Shown: positions 26,766-35,265, counted from the stretch's first letter. The stretch: 64,000 bases of DNA from Cuneatibacter sp. NSJ-177 (GCF_022867805.1 NZ_JALIFO010000011.1:43661-107660); one strand, 5' to 3'. Numbers and translations are program-made. Notes: a model not told the origin generated them from the sequence alone.

Positions 26766-26795
26766 TTAGCAAATCAGATTTCTAACAGGTATAAT
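26766..26795 (+). promoter_or_regulatory. Promoter of the first tandem XRE gene
   Basis: TATAAT (26790-26795) with a weak -35 TTAGCA (26766-26771, 18-base spacer). The block around the -10 (ACAGGTATAAT) and the distance to the TTG start (31 bases) are repeated exactly ahead of the second XRE gene, so the two promoters are also paralogous. Confidence 0.6.
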
Positions 26796-26826
26796 CATGA
26801 TATCTTTCATTCAAAGGAGTATCCAC

Positions 26827-27222
26827 TTGCTGTTAGAACGGTTAAAGACTCTCCGCCGGAAGGTAAATCTGAGCCAGCAGGATCTGGCGCGGGACATCCA
26901 TATCTCCCGCGAAGCTTACTCGATGTACGAAAATGGCCACCGGCAGCCTCCTTATGAAACCTTGGTCAGCCTGGCGCAATATTACAAAGTCAGTGTAGAT
27001 TATCTGCTCGGGCTTACCGACCAGCCGTCGCCCGCTCTTACTTTGACCGAAGAAGAATTTAAACTGCTGAGCGAATTCCGCGCTTTAGACAAACGGGGAA
27101 AAGACGCTACTCTTGCGGTTCTCCATTTTGAGTACCATCATTATCTGGTACAGAAAAAGGCGGCTCAGGCCAAAAAGAAAACGGTCAAAAAAGAAGATCC
27201 CGACATTCTGAACAGTCTGTAA
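26827..27222 (+). CDS. XRE family helix-turn-helix regulator, tandem copy 1
   Basis: 131 residues. The N-terminal HTH_3 domain reads LKTLRRKVNLSQQDLARDI then HISREAYSMYENGHRQPPYETL, ending YKVSVDYLLGLTD, followed by a helical tail rich in Lys. I chose the TTG at 26827 because AAAGGAGT lies 6 bases upstream and the paralogue at 27490 uses a TTG at the same place; an ATG at 26797 overlaps the promoter region. About half of its residues match copy 2. The tail (LTEEEFKLLSEFRALDKRGK) is shared by both. Confidence 0.82.
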   Translation: MLLERLKTLRRKVNLSQQDLARDIHISREAYSMYENGHRQPPYETLVSLAQYYKVSVDYLLGLTDQPSPALTLTEEEFKLLSEFRALDKRGKDATLAVLHFEYHHYLVQKKAAQAKKKTVKKEDPDILNSL

Positions 27223-27428
27223 GATTCCGCCCTGATCCGGGAGGTTCTTTCCGGCGTCAAATTATTTTTTCTGCTTTCTCTCGGCGGCAGGCTCCGGCCG
27301 GCCCGGAAATTCCCACGTTTTCCGCAAGTTTTCAAATGTAAACAAATCCCGCTTTCTTTTGCACTTTTGCATCATTTTGTTGCATTAGCATGGATTTCAA
27401 GTCACTGTTGTAACGTTACGTTTCATAA

Positions 27429-27458
27429 TTGGTAAAAATCTCACTCTACAGGTATAAT
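27429..27458 (+). promoter_or_regulatory. Promoter of the second tandem XRE gene
   Basis: TTGGTA (27429-27434), an 18-base spacer and TATAAT (27453-27458) inside the block ACAGGTATAAT that also precedes copy 1. Further upstream, GTTGCAT followed by TTAGCA occurs in both leaders and may be an operator. Confidence 0.6.
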
Positions 27459-27489
27459 TGGCATATCTCGACGTAAAAGGAGAATTTCT

Positions 27490-27891
27490 TTGCTTTTAGA
27501 ACGATTAAAGGCGCTGCGCGAAAAGGCGAAGGTGAAGCAAGAAGATTTAGCCAACAGCATTCACACCAGCCGCGGAACCTATTCCATGTATGAAAACGGA
27601 CGCCGCCAGCCCCCCTATGAAGTCTTGGTCAATCTTGCCGATTATTATAATGTCAGCGTTGATTATCTGTTGGGTTTGACGGATTTTCCCGACGCGCCTC
27701 CTCAAATCACCGAGGAGGAATATAAGCTGTTAAAAAAATTCCGCAAGCTGGATAAGCGGGGCCAGCAAGTTGCCTTTGCCGTCATTGACGCAGAATTCCG
27801 CCATATGCCCCAGAAAAAAGCGGCCGGATCCGAGAAGGCTGCTGTGGGAAAAAAGGACGAGACACCGGGCGCTCCGAATGCGCCGCAGTAA
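27490..27891 (+). CDS. XRE family helix-turn-helix regulator, tandem copy 2
   Basis: 133 residues with TTG start and AAAAGGAG ribosome site. HTH_3 domain: LKALREKAKVKQEDLANSI then HTSRGTYSMYENGRRQPPYEVL, ending YNVSVDYLLGLTD. The tail EEYKLLKKFRKLDKRGQQVAFAVIDAEF matches copy 1. It is a paralogue produced by tandem duplication of gene plus promoter. The C-terminal tail (Lys/Ala/Pro-rich) has diverged. Targets are unknown; self or cross-regulation is likely from the shared upstream sequence. Confidence 0.82.
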   Translation: MLLERLKALREKAKVKQEDLANSIHTSRGTYSMYENGRRQPPYEVLVNLADYYNVSVDYLLGLTDFPDAPPQITEEEYKLLKKFRKLDKRGQQVAFAVIDAEFRHMPQKKAAGSEKAAVGKKDETPGAPNAPQ

Positions 27892-27964
27892 TCCGCCGCA
27901 TTCTGTTTGAATTGGAATCCGGCGTAAAGGAATACATACCGAAAAAGGATCTCCCCAGCAAAAC

Positions 27965-28018
27965 GAGGGCTGTGACCTTTGGGAAGTAATACTCCCTCTG
28001 GCCGCAGCCCTCATTTTC
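27965..28018. terminator. Bidirectional terminator between XRE copy 2 and beta-helix lipoprotein gene
   Basis: GAGGGCTG (27965-27972) pairs with CAGCCCTC (28005-28012), with an inner GGGA/TCCC stem. It is followed on the plus strand by ATTTTCT and on the minus strand by GTTTTG. Confidence 0.7.
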
Positions 28019-28041
28019 TAAAAAACAAAACGCGTCAAACG

Positions 28042-29952
28042 CTATCGGAACGTACCATCCATGGGCATTCGGTCTCCCCGTTCTCCTCCATCTCCGCGGC
28101 CTGCGCCGCCTCCGCCTCCCATTCCCATTCCGCCACCGGAGCCGTAGATCAGACTGTCCATTGTGATCTGATTCTCCGAAGTTCCCGCCGTCAAGGTATA
28201 GGAAGCACCCTCGGTGATTTCCGGACAGCTGACGGCAACCGAGTCAAAAGACTTTGCCGCCTGAAAGGTGATCAGTTCCTGTCCGCTCTCATCCGTCAGA
28301 GTGACAGTGCTTCCCGCTTCCTGGGAACCAACAGAGACCAGTATGGAACCCTGCGTAGAGGAGGAACCAAAATTCTGAGCCATCTGAGAGGAGCCCACCG
28401 CTACGACAACCCCGCCTGTGATCGTTCCCACGCCGTCATAGTCAAGCGCCCCGTCACCGCCTCCGGTCGGCCCGTCCACATAGACCGCGCCGCCGGAAAC
28501 CGTCAGGCTGCCGTTGGAATCAATCCCATCTCCGGATGCGTTGATGAACAGTGTTCCCCCGGAAATATGAATCGACGCATTGGATCCGGAGGCAAAATTA
28601 TCGTCCCCCCGGCGGCCTCCGAAACCGCTCTGATCATTCCCGCCTGCCGCATTCAGCCCATCGTCACTGGCGGTCAGCCGGATTTCTCCGCCGGTGATTT
28701 CAATGCTTTGTCCTTCGATTCCTTCATAACTTTCCGTGATTTCAATCGTGCCGCCCGCAATCACCAGGCCAGCGTCGGCGTGGAATCCGTCGTCCCCGGT
28801 GGAAATCGTAAAGGTCCCTTCGTTTACGGTAAGGTTCCCATTGGTGTGACAGGCATCGTCGGCCGAATCAATGGTGAAATTCCCGCCATTTATCAGCAAA
28901 TCCCCGTCCGCCTTGAGCCCTTTTGTGCTCACGGTGTCCTCCGAGGCAGAGGCGGTTTCCGTTTCCTTCACTGGGAAGCGCCCCGGCTGCTGCCCACTGC
29001 TCTGGGACTGCTCTGCATTGGCGCTGCCCCCTCCGGACTGAATCTGAAATTCTCCGTTTTCGATCTGCAGGATACTGCCTGCGCTGATGCCGTCCCCCTC
29101 CGAAGAAATCACAAAGGTCCCGTCCGAAAGATAGGCAAAACCTAGGGAGGCGTCGTCCGCATTCTCGGCATGGATCCCATCTTTCCCAGAAGCAATGTTG
29201 AAACTTCCTCCGGCGATCCGCACGCTGTCTTTTCCGGACAGGCCATGGCTTAAGGCGGTGATCTGATAGGTTCCGCTGGTGATCACCAGGTCATCCTTGG
29301 AAACGATGCCGTGTCCGGCCGCCGCCTGGATGTTCAGGGATCCCGAACCGTTTAATGTCAGATCCTCTTTGGAAAAGACCGCCGCATCGATATTGTTTTC
29401 ATCAATCGCTGTGTAGGAGCCGCCGTTTGACAGCGTATTCTCCGATCCGGGAGCCAGGGTGACAAATACTTTGTCCGCCTGACGGATATAAAGGGCCGCC
29501 GAGCTCTCGCTTTTAATGGAAACGCCGTCCAGAACCAATTGGAGCTTATCCGTGTCTTCGGCGTCCACGATCACCATTCCGTTCAGCGTGCCGGTCAGAA
29601 TAAAAGTCCCTTCGTCCTGAATCGTGATGGTGCCGCCGGATATTTCTACGGCCTCGGAGTCACATTGGGCCGTGTCCCCGCCAAGCTGGATGCGGACGCT
29701 GGCATCCTCATCATAGCCGATCTCCTTATCCCGGTCGGTAAACATCTCCGACTGGCTGAGCTCCGCCGGGGAAGACGGTGTTTCCGCTTCCGTCTGTGTG
29801 TCTGATGCGCCGGGCTCTGCGGCGGCCGTCTGACCGGAAGAAGACACGGCCGTATCCTGGGAAGAATGAGAGGTCTCCCCACTCTGAGCGCTGCACGCGG
29901 AGAAGAACAGCGACGCGGCGAGCATCAGGGAAAGCAGTTTCATTTTTGTCAT
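28042..29952 (-). CDS. Beta-helix carbohydrate-binding lipoprotein (DUF4353, Cthe_2159-like)
   Basis: 636 residues. A lipoprotein signal peptide (LAASLFFSAC, lipobox cysteine near 20) is followed by a Ser/Thr-rich linker to about residue 65. Then many short repeats of the form GGTITIQ, GSFNIASGKDGIHAEN, GTFVISSEGDGISAG and GTLFINASGDGIDSN follow, each likely one turn of a right-handed beta-helix with conserved Gly-Asp-Gly calcium or turn sites. The known relative Cthe_2159 of Clostridium thermocellum binds plant polysaccharides. The C-terminus is Gly/Met/Arg-rich. It follows the DUF4956 and VTC genes on the same strand, a grouping recurrent in Clostridia. Confidence 0.85.
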   Translation of the reverse strand: MTKMKLLSLMLAASLFFSACSAQSGETSHSSQDTAVSSSGQTAAAEPGASDTQTEAETPSSPAELSQSEMFTDRDKEIGYDEDASVRIQLGGDTAQCDSEAVEISGGTITIQDEGTFILTGTLNGMVIVDAEDTDKLQLVLDGVSIKSESSAALYIRQADKVFVTLAPGSENTLSNGGSYTAIDENNIDAAVFSKEDLTLNGSGSLNIQAAAGHGIVSKDDLVITSGTYQITALSHGLSGKDSVRIAGGSFNIASGKDGIHAENADDASLGFAYLSDGTFVISSEGDGISAGSILQIENGEFQIQSGGGSANAEQSQSSGQQPGRFPVKETETASASEDTVSTKGLKADGDLLINGGNFTIDSADDACHTNGNLTVNEGTFTISTGDDGFHADAGLVIAGGTIEITESYEGIEGQSIEITGGEIRLTASDDGLNAAGGNDQSGFGGRRGDDNFASGSNASIHISGGTLFINASGDGIDSNGSLTVSGGAVYVDGPTGGGDGALDYDGVGTITGGVVVAVGSSQMAQNFGSSSTQGSILVSVGSQEAGSTVTLTDESGQELITFQAAKSFDSVAVSCPEITEGASYTLTAGTSENQITMDSLIYGSGGGMGMGGGGGAGRGDGGERGDRMPMDGTFR

Positions 29953-29965
29953 GTCCCGTCCTCCT

Positions 29966-30658
29966 TTACAGTTCCGACGCCCCGGACTCTTGCCGGGAAA
30001 CCGAAATTTCCAGATTTCCGTTCCGGCAGCGAAGCTGGTCGATCATCTCCTTTTCCTGATCTGCCTGACGCATGGTCAGATGGTAGGTCAGACGGAACAT
30101 GCTCCCCATATTCGTTGTCTTCACCTGGATCAGCTCCCAGACTGCGGCATATTTCTGAAAGATCTCGTCAAATACATCGGTATAATTCAGATCTTCCGGG
30201 ATCGTAATGTGGAGGGTTTTGTACCGCTCCGCTTTTTTTAAGCCGAAGTCCAAACGGCTGTAGACCATACTGGCAGCGCTCAAAATCAGCGCAAACAAGA
30301 AGGCAAATCCCAGATACCCCATCCCGGCGATCAATCCCGCTCCCATGGCTAAAAACAGCACGCCGATTTCTTTGGCGGTTCCCGGCACAGAGCGGAACCG
30401 CACCAGGCTGAAAGCCCCGGCCACCGCGACCCCGGTTCCCACATTTCCGTTCACCATCATGATCACCACGCAGACCACCGCGGGAAGAAGCGCCAGTGTG
30501 GCGACAAAACTTTTGGTGTAGCGGGTCCGGTACATGTACATGGCGGCCAGAATCAATCCGATCACCAGAGAACACCCGACACAGAGAAGGAAATCAGCCA
30601 CCGAAATCACACTGGCTGTTTCCGCATCAAAAATCCCGCGGAACATGGATTCAAGCAT
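29966..30658 (-). CDS. DUF4956 membrane protein
   Basis: 230 residues with about four membrane helices in the first 130 residues and a soluble ACT-like C-terminal domain (YKTLHITIPEDLNYTDVFDEI). The conserved loop GAFSLVRFRSVPGTAKEIG between helices 3 and 4 identifies the DUF4956 family. Its start lies inside the end of the polyphosphate-polymerase-like gene (8 bases overlap), and the lipoprotein gene follows after 13 bases. The family often travels with VTC domains and CotH or DUF4353 proteins. The biochemical role is unknown. Confidence 0.85.
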   Translation of the reverse strand: MLESMFRGIFDAETASVISVADFLLCVGCSLVIGLILAAMYMYRTRYTKSFVATLALLPAVVCVVIMMVNGNVGTGVAVAGAFSLVRFRSVPGTAKEIGVLFLAMGAGLIAGMGYLGFAFLFALILSAASMVYSRLDFGLKKAERYKTLHITIPEDLNYTDVFDEIFQKYAAVWELIQVKTTNMGSMFRLTYHLTMRQADQEKEMIDQLRCRNGNLEISVSRQESGASEL

Positions 30659-31370
30659 ACAAGAGCCCTCCTTCCTGCCCCTGGCAGATCATTCTTTGGT
30701 AGGCGCTCCCATATTTCGAGTAAGAGGTCCGGAAGATTTGTTCCTGTGAGAGAACCTGGGTCATCCACAGCGGAATGCTTCCCACGGTTTTGATCTCCAT
30801 CAGCGTCTGCCCTTCCTCCAGCAGCGGGGTTCCCCAAACCTCCGTTCCGAGGGAAAGGGCCTCCCGCCGGTAAAGAATGTTTTCATCAAAGGTCACCCGG
30901 AAATCACCTCCGGCCAGATTGTAAAAAGCTTCCCGCTCATAGGCTAAGAAGACCTGCGGCCTTAGATCCTGATAAAATTCACAGAAATATTGGATTTCCC
31001 CCGCTATCTGAGAGGAAACCGGCAGCGCCCCGCCCTTCCGGAGGCACTCCATGGCCTGGCGCTCCGGCAGGGACAGCCTCCTCTTATATACCACGGAACG
31101 GTATTTTTTCTTTAACTCCACAAAGACCGGGACATCCGGCCGCGTCTGCCGGTAACTGCGGACCCGCAGCTTCTCTTTGTATATGGGTTTTTCCATGGAC
31201 CGGCGCACCAGCCGGAAGTTGTCCGTGTCAAAATAGAGATTGCGGATCGTCGTCCTCCCATACCCATCCAGGGCCATATACGGCTCCATCGCCCGAAGCA
31301 AAGCCTCTTTCTGCCGCTGATCCAGCAAGTATTTCAATTCTTTTCGTTTAAAAATCATCTGATTTCCCAT
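30651..31370 (-). CDS. Polyphosphate polymerase domain protein (VTC/CYTH tunnel fold)
   Basis: 239 residues. Matches the VTC domain, a triphosphate tunnel fold that in yeast Vtc4 makes polyphosphate from ATP. Visible features are FKRKELKYLLD, RNLYFDTDNFRLVRRSMEKP, KEKLRVRSY, the acidic/basic strand FVELKKKYRSVVYKRR and a C-terminal EIKTVGSIPLWM. No membrane helix. The ATG at 31370 has GGAGGATAAAATCA upstream, so the longer reading from 31409 is not needed. It is the first gene of a three-gene operon, and is divergent from a two-component system. Confidence 0.85.
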   Translation of the reverse strand: MGNQMIFKRKELKYLLDQRQKEALLRAMEPYMALDGYGRTTIRNLYFDTDNFRLVRRSMEKPIYKEKLRVRSYRQTRPDVPVFVELKKKYRSVVYKRRLSLPERQAMECLRKGGALPVSSQIAGEIQYFCEFYQDLRPQVFLAYEREAFYNLAGGDFRVTFDENILYRREALSLGTEVWGTPLLEEGQTLMEIKTVGSIPLWMTQVLSQEQIFRTSYSKYGSAYQRMICQGQEGGLLYA

Positions 31371-31689
31371 TGATTTTATCCTCCTTGGTAAAATCATTGT
31401 AAAGTGCAAAACCTAACTCAACTTAAAATCCGAAAAAAAAGTTAAAATTGTTTGGAGGAATTGGTCCGCAGCTTGTTTTGGCTTTACGGTTCTTCTTATG
31501 GAATCGCGGAGGCGGGGAAGAAAAAGATGATTTTGCGCTGCTGCAATGTTATAATAAGAAGGGGAATCGATAGAAGATTCCGGATTTTTAATTATAATTA
31601 ATGTCCGGAGGCTATTCTATTAAGGAAGACCTGCTGTTACAGCAAAGTTCGGACACGGCAGGCTGGACGGTTTTATAGGGAGGATTTTC
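31371..31689. promoter_or_regulatory. Divergent control region between polyphosphate operon and two-component genes
   Basis: AT-rich. On the plus strand an extended -10 (TGTTATAAT, with TATAAT at 31550-31555) could drive the response regulator. Further on a nested palindrome stands out: TTAATTATAATTAA (about 31587-31600) flanked by two copies of TCCGGA. On the other side CAACTTAAAAT and AAGTTAAAATTG (31415-31450) form a loose inverted repeat. These are candidate sites for the adjacent OmpR-type regulator. No gene is seen here. Confidence 0.4.
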
Positions 31690-32364
31690 ATGAGATTATT
31701 GCTCGCAGAGGATGAGAGGTCTCTCTCAAAAGCGATTATCACGATTCTGGAAAAAAACAATTACTCGGCCGACGCGGTATACGACGGGGAAGAGGCTCTG
31801 GAATATTTAAAAACCGGCAACTACGACGGGTTAATTTTGGATATCATGATGCCGAAACGGGACGGCATGGAAGTGTTAAAGGCACTGAGGAATAAAGGCG
31901 ACCGGATCCCGGTGCTGATCCTGTCGGCAAAATCCGAAATCGACGACAAGGTCCTCGGCCTGGACTGCGGCGCCAATGATTACCTGACCAAGCCGTTTTC
32001 CAGCCGGGAACTCCTGGCCCGCATCCGCGCCATGACAAGAACCCAGACGGACCAGCCCAGCTCGAAACTGCAATTCGGCAACATTACGCTGGACCGCGCT
32101 ACGTTTGAGCTCTCCTCCCCGGCCGGAAGCTTCCGCCTGGCCAATAAAGAATTTCAGATGCTGGAACTTTTGATGTGCAATCCCCGGAATCTGATCTCCA
32201 CCGAACGGCTGATGGAGCGAATCTGGGGCTACGACAGCGAAGCGGAGATCAATGTGGTCTGGGTCTATGTTTCTTATCTGAGAAAAAAGCTGACTGCGCT
32301 CCACGCAGATATTCAAATCAAAGCCAAGCGAAACGCAGGGTATTCCCTGGAGGAAATCAAATGA
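31690..32364 (+). CDS. OmpR/PhoB family response regulator
   Basis: 224 residues. The receiver domain (1-115) has the acidic pocket LLAEDE, the phospho-acceptor Asp in LILDIMMPKRDG, the Thr/Ser switch in LILSAK and the Lys in YLTKPFS. A C-terminal winged helix follows (LLMCNPRNLISTERLMERIW, VYVSYLRKKL). RBS AGGGAGGATTTTC precedes the ATG. Its stop overlaps the start of the kinase gene (ATGA). It is divergent from the VTC operon, a plausible target. Confidence 0.92.
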   Translation: MRLLLAEDERSLSKAIITILEKNNYSADAVYDGEEALEYLKTGNYDGLILDIMMPKRDGMEVLKALRNKGDRIPVLILSAKSEIDDKVLGLDCGANDYLTKPFSSRELLARIRAMTRTQTDQPSSKLQFGNITLDRATFELSSPAGSFRLANKEFQMLELLMCNPRNLISTERLMERIWGYDSEAEINVVWVYVSYLRKKLTALHADIQIKAKRNAGYSLEEIK

Positions 32365-33590
32365 TAAAGAAACTGCGGATCAAGTTTATCGCCCTGTCCA
32401 TGTTTTCCCTCCTCCTGGTGCTCTTCATCATCATGGGGTCGATCAACATTTTAAATTACCAGGATATTGTAAAAGACGCCGACAGCGTCCTTTCCATATT
32501 GAAATCGAACAATGGGGCATTTCCCAAAATGGAGGAGCCTCGCGGGAAGCATGACTCGCCGAAACCTCTGTCTCCGGAAACGCCCTATGAGTCCCGGTTC
32601 TTTTCCGTACTGATGTCCCGTGAGGGAGAAGTGATCTCTGTGGACACGGGAAAAATCGCAGCTGTTGACACCGCCACCGCCATGGAGTACGCCGAAAGTC
32701 TCTGGGAGCGGCAGGAAAATCAGGGGTTTATCGGGGATTACCGCTATACGTTTCAAGAGACGGACGAGGGAACCCGGATCATTTTCCTGGACTGCGGCAG
32801 GACGCTTTCCACCTTCCGCTCGTTCCTGTTCACGAGCTGCGGCATCTCCCTGCTTGGACTGCTGGCCGTCTTCACCCTGCTGGCCATGCTCTCCGGCCGG
32901 ATCATTAAGCCCTTCTCGGAAAGCTATGAGAAACAGAAACGATTCATCACCGACGCCGGTCATGAGCTGAAAACCCCGCTGACCATCATTGACGCGGATG
33001 CGGATGTTTTGTCCATGGAGTTTGGAGAAAACGAGTGGATTCAGGATATACAAAGCCAAACGAAGCGGCTGGCTTCGCTGACCAACGATCTGATTCTCCT
33101 CGCCCGGATGGATGAGGGAACGAAACAAGTCCAAAAGATTGACTTTCCCTTTTCGGATCTGGCCTCGGAGATGGTCCAATCCTTCCAGGCCCTGGCCCTC
33201 CAGCAGAACAAAACCTTTTCCAGCCGCATTCAGCCCATGCTGTCTTTGTGCGGGGACGAGAAAAGCCTCCGCCAGCTTCTCTCCATCCTTCTGGACAATG
33301 CGCTGAAATACTCCGATCCGGAAGGAGCCATCTCCCTTTCCCTGGAAAAATCGGGGAAATCCATCCGGCTTACGGTCTTTAACACAGTGGAAAATATTTC
33401 CCCGGAAAGTCTGCCGCATTTGTTTGAGCGCTTTTACCGCGCGGACCCGTCCCGGAATTCCCAGACCGGCGGCTACGGGATCGGCCTTTCCATTGCAAAA
33501 GCAATCGTTACCTCCCATAAAGGAAAGATTACCGCTTCCTCCCCGGACGGCCGTTCCCTCCAGGTTGTTGTGGTGCTGCCGGAAAAGTAA
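32361..33590 (+). CDS. Membrane sensor histidine kinase
   Basis: 409 residues. An N-terminal helix (about 8-28), an extracytoplasmic sensor domain of about 140 residues, a second helix (about 150-175), then HisKA with the phospho-acceptor in TDAGHELKTPLTII and an HATPase_c domain (DNALKYSDPEG, GGYGIGLSIAKAIV). Start ATG at 32361 overlaps the regulator's stop. The HAMP domain is minimal or absent: the HisKA follows quickly after helix 2. The ligand is unknown. Confidence 0.9.
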   Translation: MIKKLRIKFIALSMFSLLLVLFIIMGSINILNYQDIVKDADSVLSILKSNNGAFPKMEEPRGKHDSPKPLSPETPYESRFFSVLMSREGEVISVDTGKIAAVDTATAMEYAESLWERQENQGFIGDYRYTFQETDEGTRIIFLDCGRTLSTFRSFLFTSCGISLLGLLAVFTLLAMLSGRIIKPFSESYEKQKRFITDAGHELKTPLTIIDADADVLSMEFGENEWIQDIQSQTKRLASLTNDLILLARMDEGTKQVQKIDFPFSDLASEMVQSFQALALQQNKTFSSRIQPMLSLCGDEKSLRQLLSILLDNALKYSDPEGAISLSLEKSGKSIRLTVFNTVENISPESLPHLFERFYRADPSRNSQTGGYGIGLSIAKAIVTSHKGKITASSPDGRSLQVVVVLPEK

Positions 33591-33599
33591 GTTTTTCCC

Positions 33600-34361
33600 T
33601 TACAGTTCTTTTCTCCAGGTCACAAAATGTTTTTCCAATTTTCCCACGAGAAAGACCACCAGCATGGCCGCCGCCGAGAGCAGGACGATGGGCGCAAATA
33701 CCCCGGCGCCGTCCAGCTGGGTCATCATCCGTTTGCTGAAATAGCCGAGACCGCTCTGGGCTCCCAGCCATTCCCCGATCGCCGCGCCGATCACGCTGAT
33801 CGGAACCGCCATCCGGACCGCGGAGAAAAACGAAGGAATTGCCCAGGGCACCTTCAATTTCCAAAAAATTTCCCATCTCCCGGCCCCGCAGGTCTCCATA
33901 TACTCTTCCATCTCCCGTTTTGTGGAACGAAGGCCGTCGTGGATCGTAATCGTGACCGGGAAAAAGGTGATTAAAATCGCAGCCAGCACCTTGCTCCAAA
34001 TGCCGTAACCAAACCAGAGCACAAAAAGCGGCGCAATCGCCATGGTCGGGATGGTCTGGGAAGCCACGATCAGCGGGTACAGCGCTTTTTCCGCGGTGGG
34101 GTTCATATCCATGAAAACCGCCAGAAGGATCCCCAGGACCAAAGAGATCAAAAGCCCCAGTCCGGTGATCGCCATCGTAGCGGGCAGATGTACGAGAAAC
34201 AGCGGTTCCCTCAGCTCCCAGAGCTTTTGCAGTACCTGGACCGGCGTGGGAAGGATGTACGCCGCGCCGATCAGCATGGCGATTCCCTGCCAAAGCGCCA
34301 GAAACCCGAAGATGACCAGGCCTGACAGCCCTTTCCCCGACCTTTTATTTTTCTTCTTCAT
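33600..34361 (-). CDS. thiX: ABC importer permease for thiamine precursor (ThiX/SsuC-like)
   Basis: 253 residues with about six helices of the binding-protein-dependent permease family. The coupling loop reads EYMETCGAGRWEIFWKLKVPWAIPSFF (EAA motif). It overlaps the end of the ATPase gene by 17 bases and shares its TPP-riboswitch transcript, so the most likely substrate is a pyrimidine (HMP or formyl-aminopyrimidine) or thiamine. Its stop is 10 bases from the convergent kinase gene. The symbol rests on context; NitT/TauT-type permeases of other specificity look alike. Confidence 0.8.
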   Translation of the reverse strand: MKKKNKRSGKGLSGLVIFGFLALWQGIAMLIGAAYILPTPVQVLQKLWELREPLFLVHLPATMAITGLGLLISLVLGILLAVFMDMNPTAEKALYPLIVASQTIPTMAIAPLFVLWFGYGIWSKVLAAILITFFPVTITIHDGLRSTKREMEEYMETCGAGRWEIFWKLKVPWAIPSFFSAVRMAVPISVIGAAIGEWLGAQSGLGYFSKRMMTQLDGAGVFAPIVLLSAAAMLVVFLVGKLEKHFVTWRKEL

Positions 34362-35118
34362 CCCGTCTCTCCTCCTGCAATCCCGCGATCAAACGCTCCT
34401 TCAACTCTTGTATCTCCACCGCTTCCAGCATCTTCCGGTTTCTGGGGAAGGGAAGCGGAACCGGAATACTTTCCAGCGACCGCACCGGACGCCCCTTTAA
34501 AACCAAAATCCTCGTGGCCAAAAACAAGGCTTCTTCCACATCGTGGGTCACAAACAGCACCGTTTTCCCCAAACTTTCCCACTGTTCCGCCAGCCACTCC
34601 TGCAGGGAAACGCGGGTCAGATAATCCAGAGCACTGAAAGGCTCGTCCAAAAGGAGAAGATCCGATCCGGACAGAAGCGTCCTGGCAAAAGAGGCGCGCT
34701 GCCGCATTCCGCCGGAGAGCTCCCGCGGGTACTTTCCTCCGTTCCCGCCCAGCCCGACCCGCTCCAGCAGCTCCTGGATTCTTCTTTTTTGTTCTCCCTT
34801 CGGGACTTTCTTTAATTCCAGAGGCAGCGCCAGATTTCTTTCCAGCGTCCGCCAGGGCATCAGCAGATCACGCTGGGGCATGAAGCCGCTGTAGCCTTTC
34901 TGGCCTTTTACCTCTTTCCCGCCGACCAGGATGTGTCCTTCTTCCGGCTCTTCGAGCTGGTGGATCAGGCGGAACAGCGTGCTCTTGCCGCAGCCGCTGG
35001 CGCCGACCACAGCCACAAACTCGCCCTGCTCCACGGAAAAAGACAGATCTTCAAACATCGGATTGGGATCTTCTTCATATTGAAATGTTACCTTTTGAAA
35101 TTCTACGATTTTTTCCAT
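34345..35118 (-). CDS. thiZ: ABC importer ATPase for thiamine precursor (ThiZ-like)
   Basis: 257-residue ATPase of the NitT/TauT class. Walker A GASGCGKST, Q-loop GFMPQRDLLMPWRTL, signature LSGGMRQR, Walker B LLLLDEPFSALD and the switch FVTHDVEEAL. The ATG at 35118 with AAAGGAGAACCA follows directly after the riboswitch terminator; a longer reading from 35202 would run through the riboswitch and is rejected. The permease is translationally coupled. No substrate-binding protein gene (ThiY) follows in the operon. Confidence 0.85.
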   Translation of the reverse strand: MEKIVEFQKVTFQYEEDPNPMFEDLSFSVEQGEFVAVVGASGCGKSTLFRLIHQLEEPEEGHILVGGKEVKGQKGYSGFMPQRDLLMPWRTLERNLALPLELKKVPKGEQKRRIQELLERVGLGGNGGKYPRELSGGMRQRASFARTLLSGSDLLLLDEPFSALDYLTRVSLQEWLAEQWESLGKTVLFVTHDVEEALFLATRILVLKGRPVRSLESIPVPLPFPRNRKMLEAVEIQELKERLIAGLQEERRDEEEK

Positions 35119-35130
35119 TGGTTCTCCTTT

Positions 35131-35265
35131 GAAAAAACAAAAAACCAGGCCTGCGCCTGGTTTGAATAGTTCTTCTCTTGCTGTCGATTCCTCCGTTGGC
35201 ATAATCCAAATCAGGTTCCAGGGTCGAAACGTGCTTTCCTCTCAGCCCATGAGGGCTCCCCTTGA
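35131..35265 (-). promoter_or_regulatory. TPP riboswitch with intrinsic terminator
   Basis: On the minus strand the THI-box landmarks appear in order: GGGGAGCCC, GGGCTGAGAGGA, CGACCCTGGAACCTGAT and GGATTATGCCAACGGAGGAA (35183-35265). They are followed by a terminator hairpin AACCAGG/CCTGGTT (35143-35162) with a T run (35131-35141), just before the ribosome site of the ATPase gene. High thiamine pyrophosphate should therefore stop transcription. Confidence 0.93.

Noticed and set aside
35119..35202. Longer start for the ThiZ-like ATPase
   Set aside because: It would translate through the TPP riboswitch aptamer and terminator.
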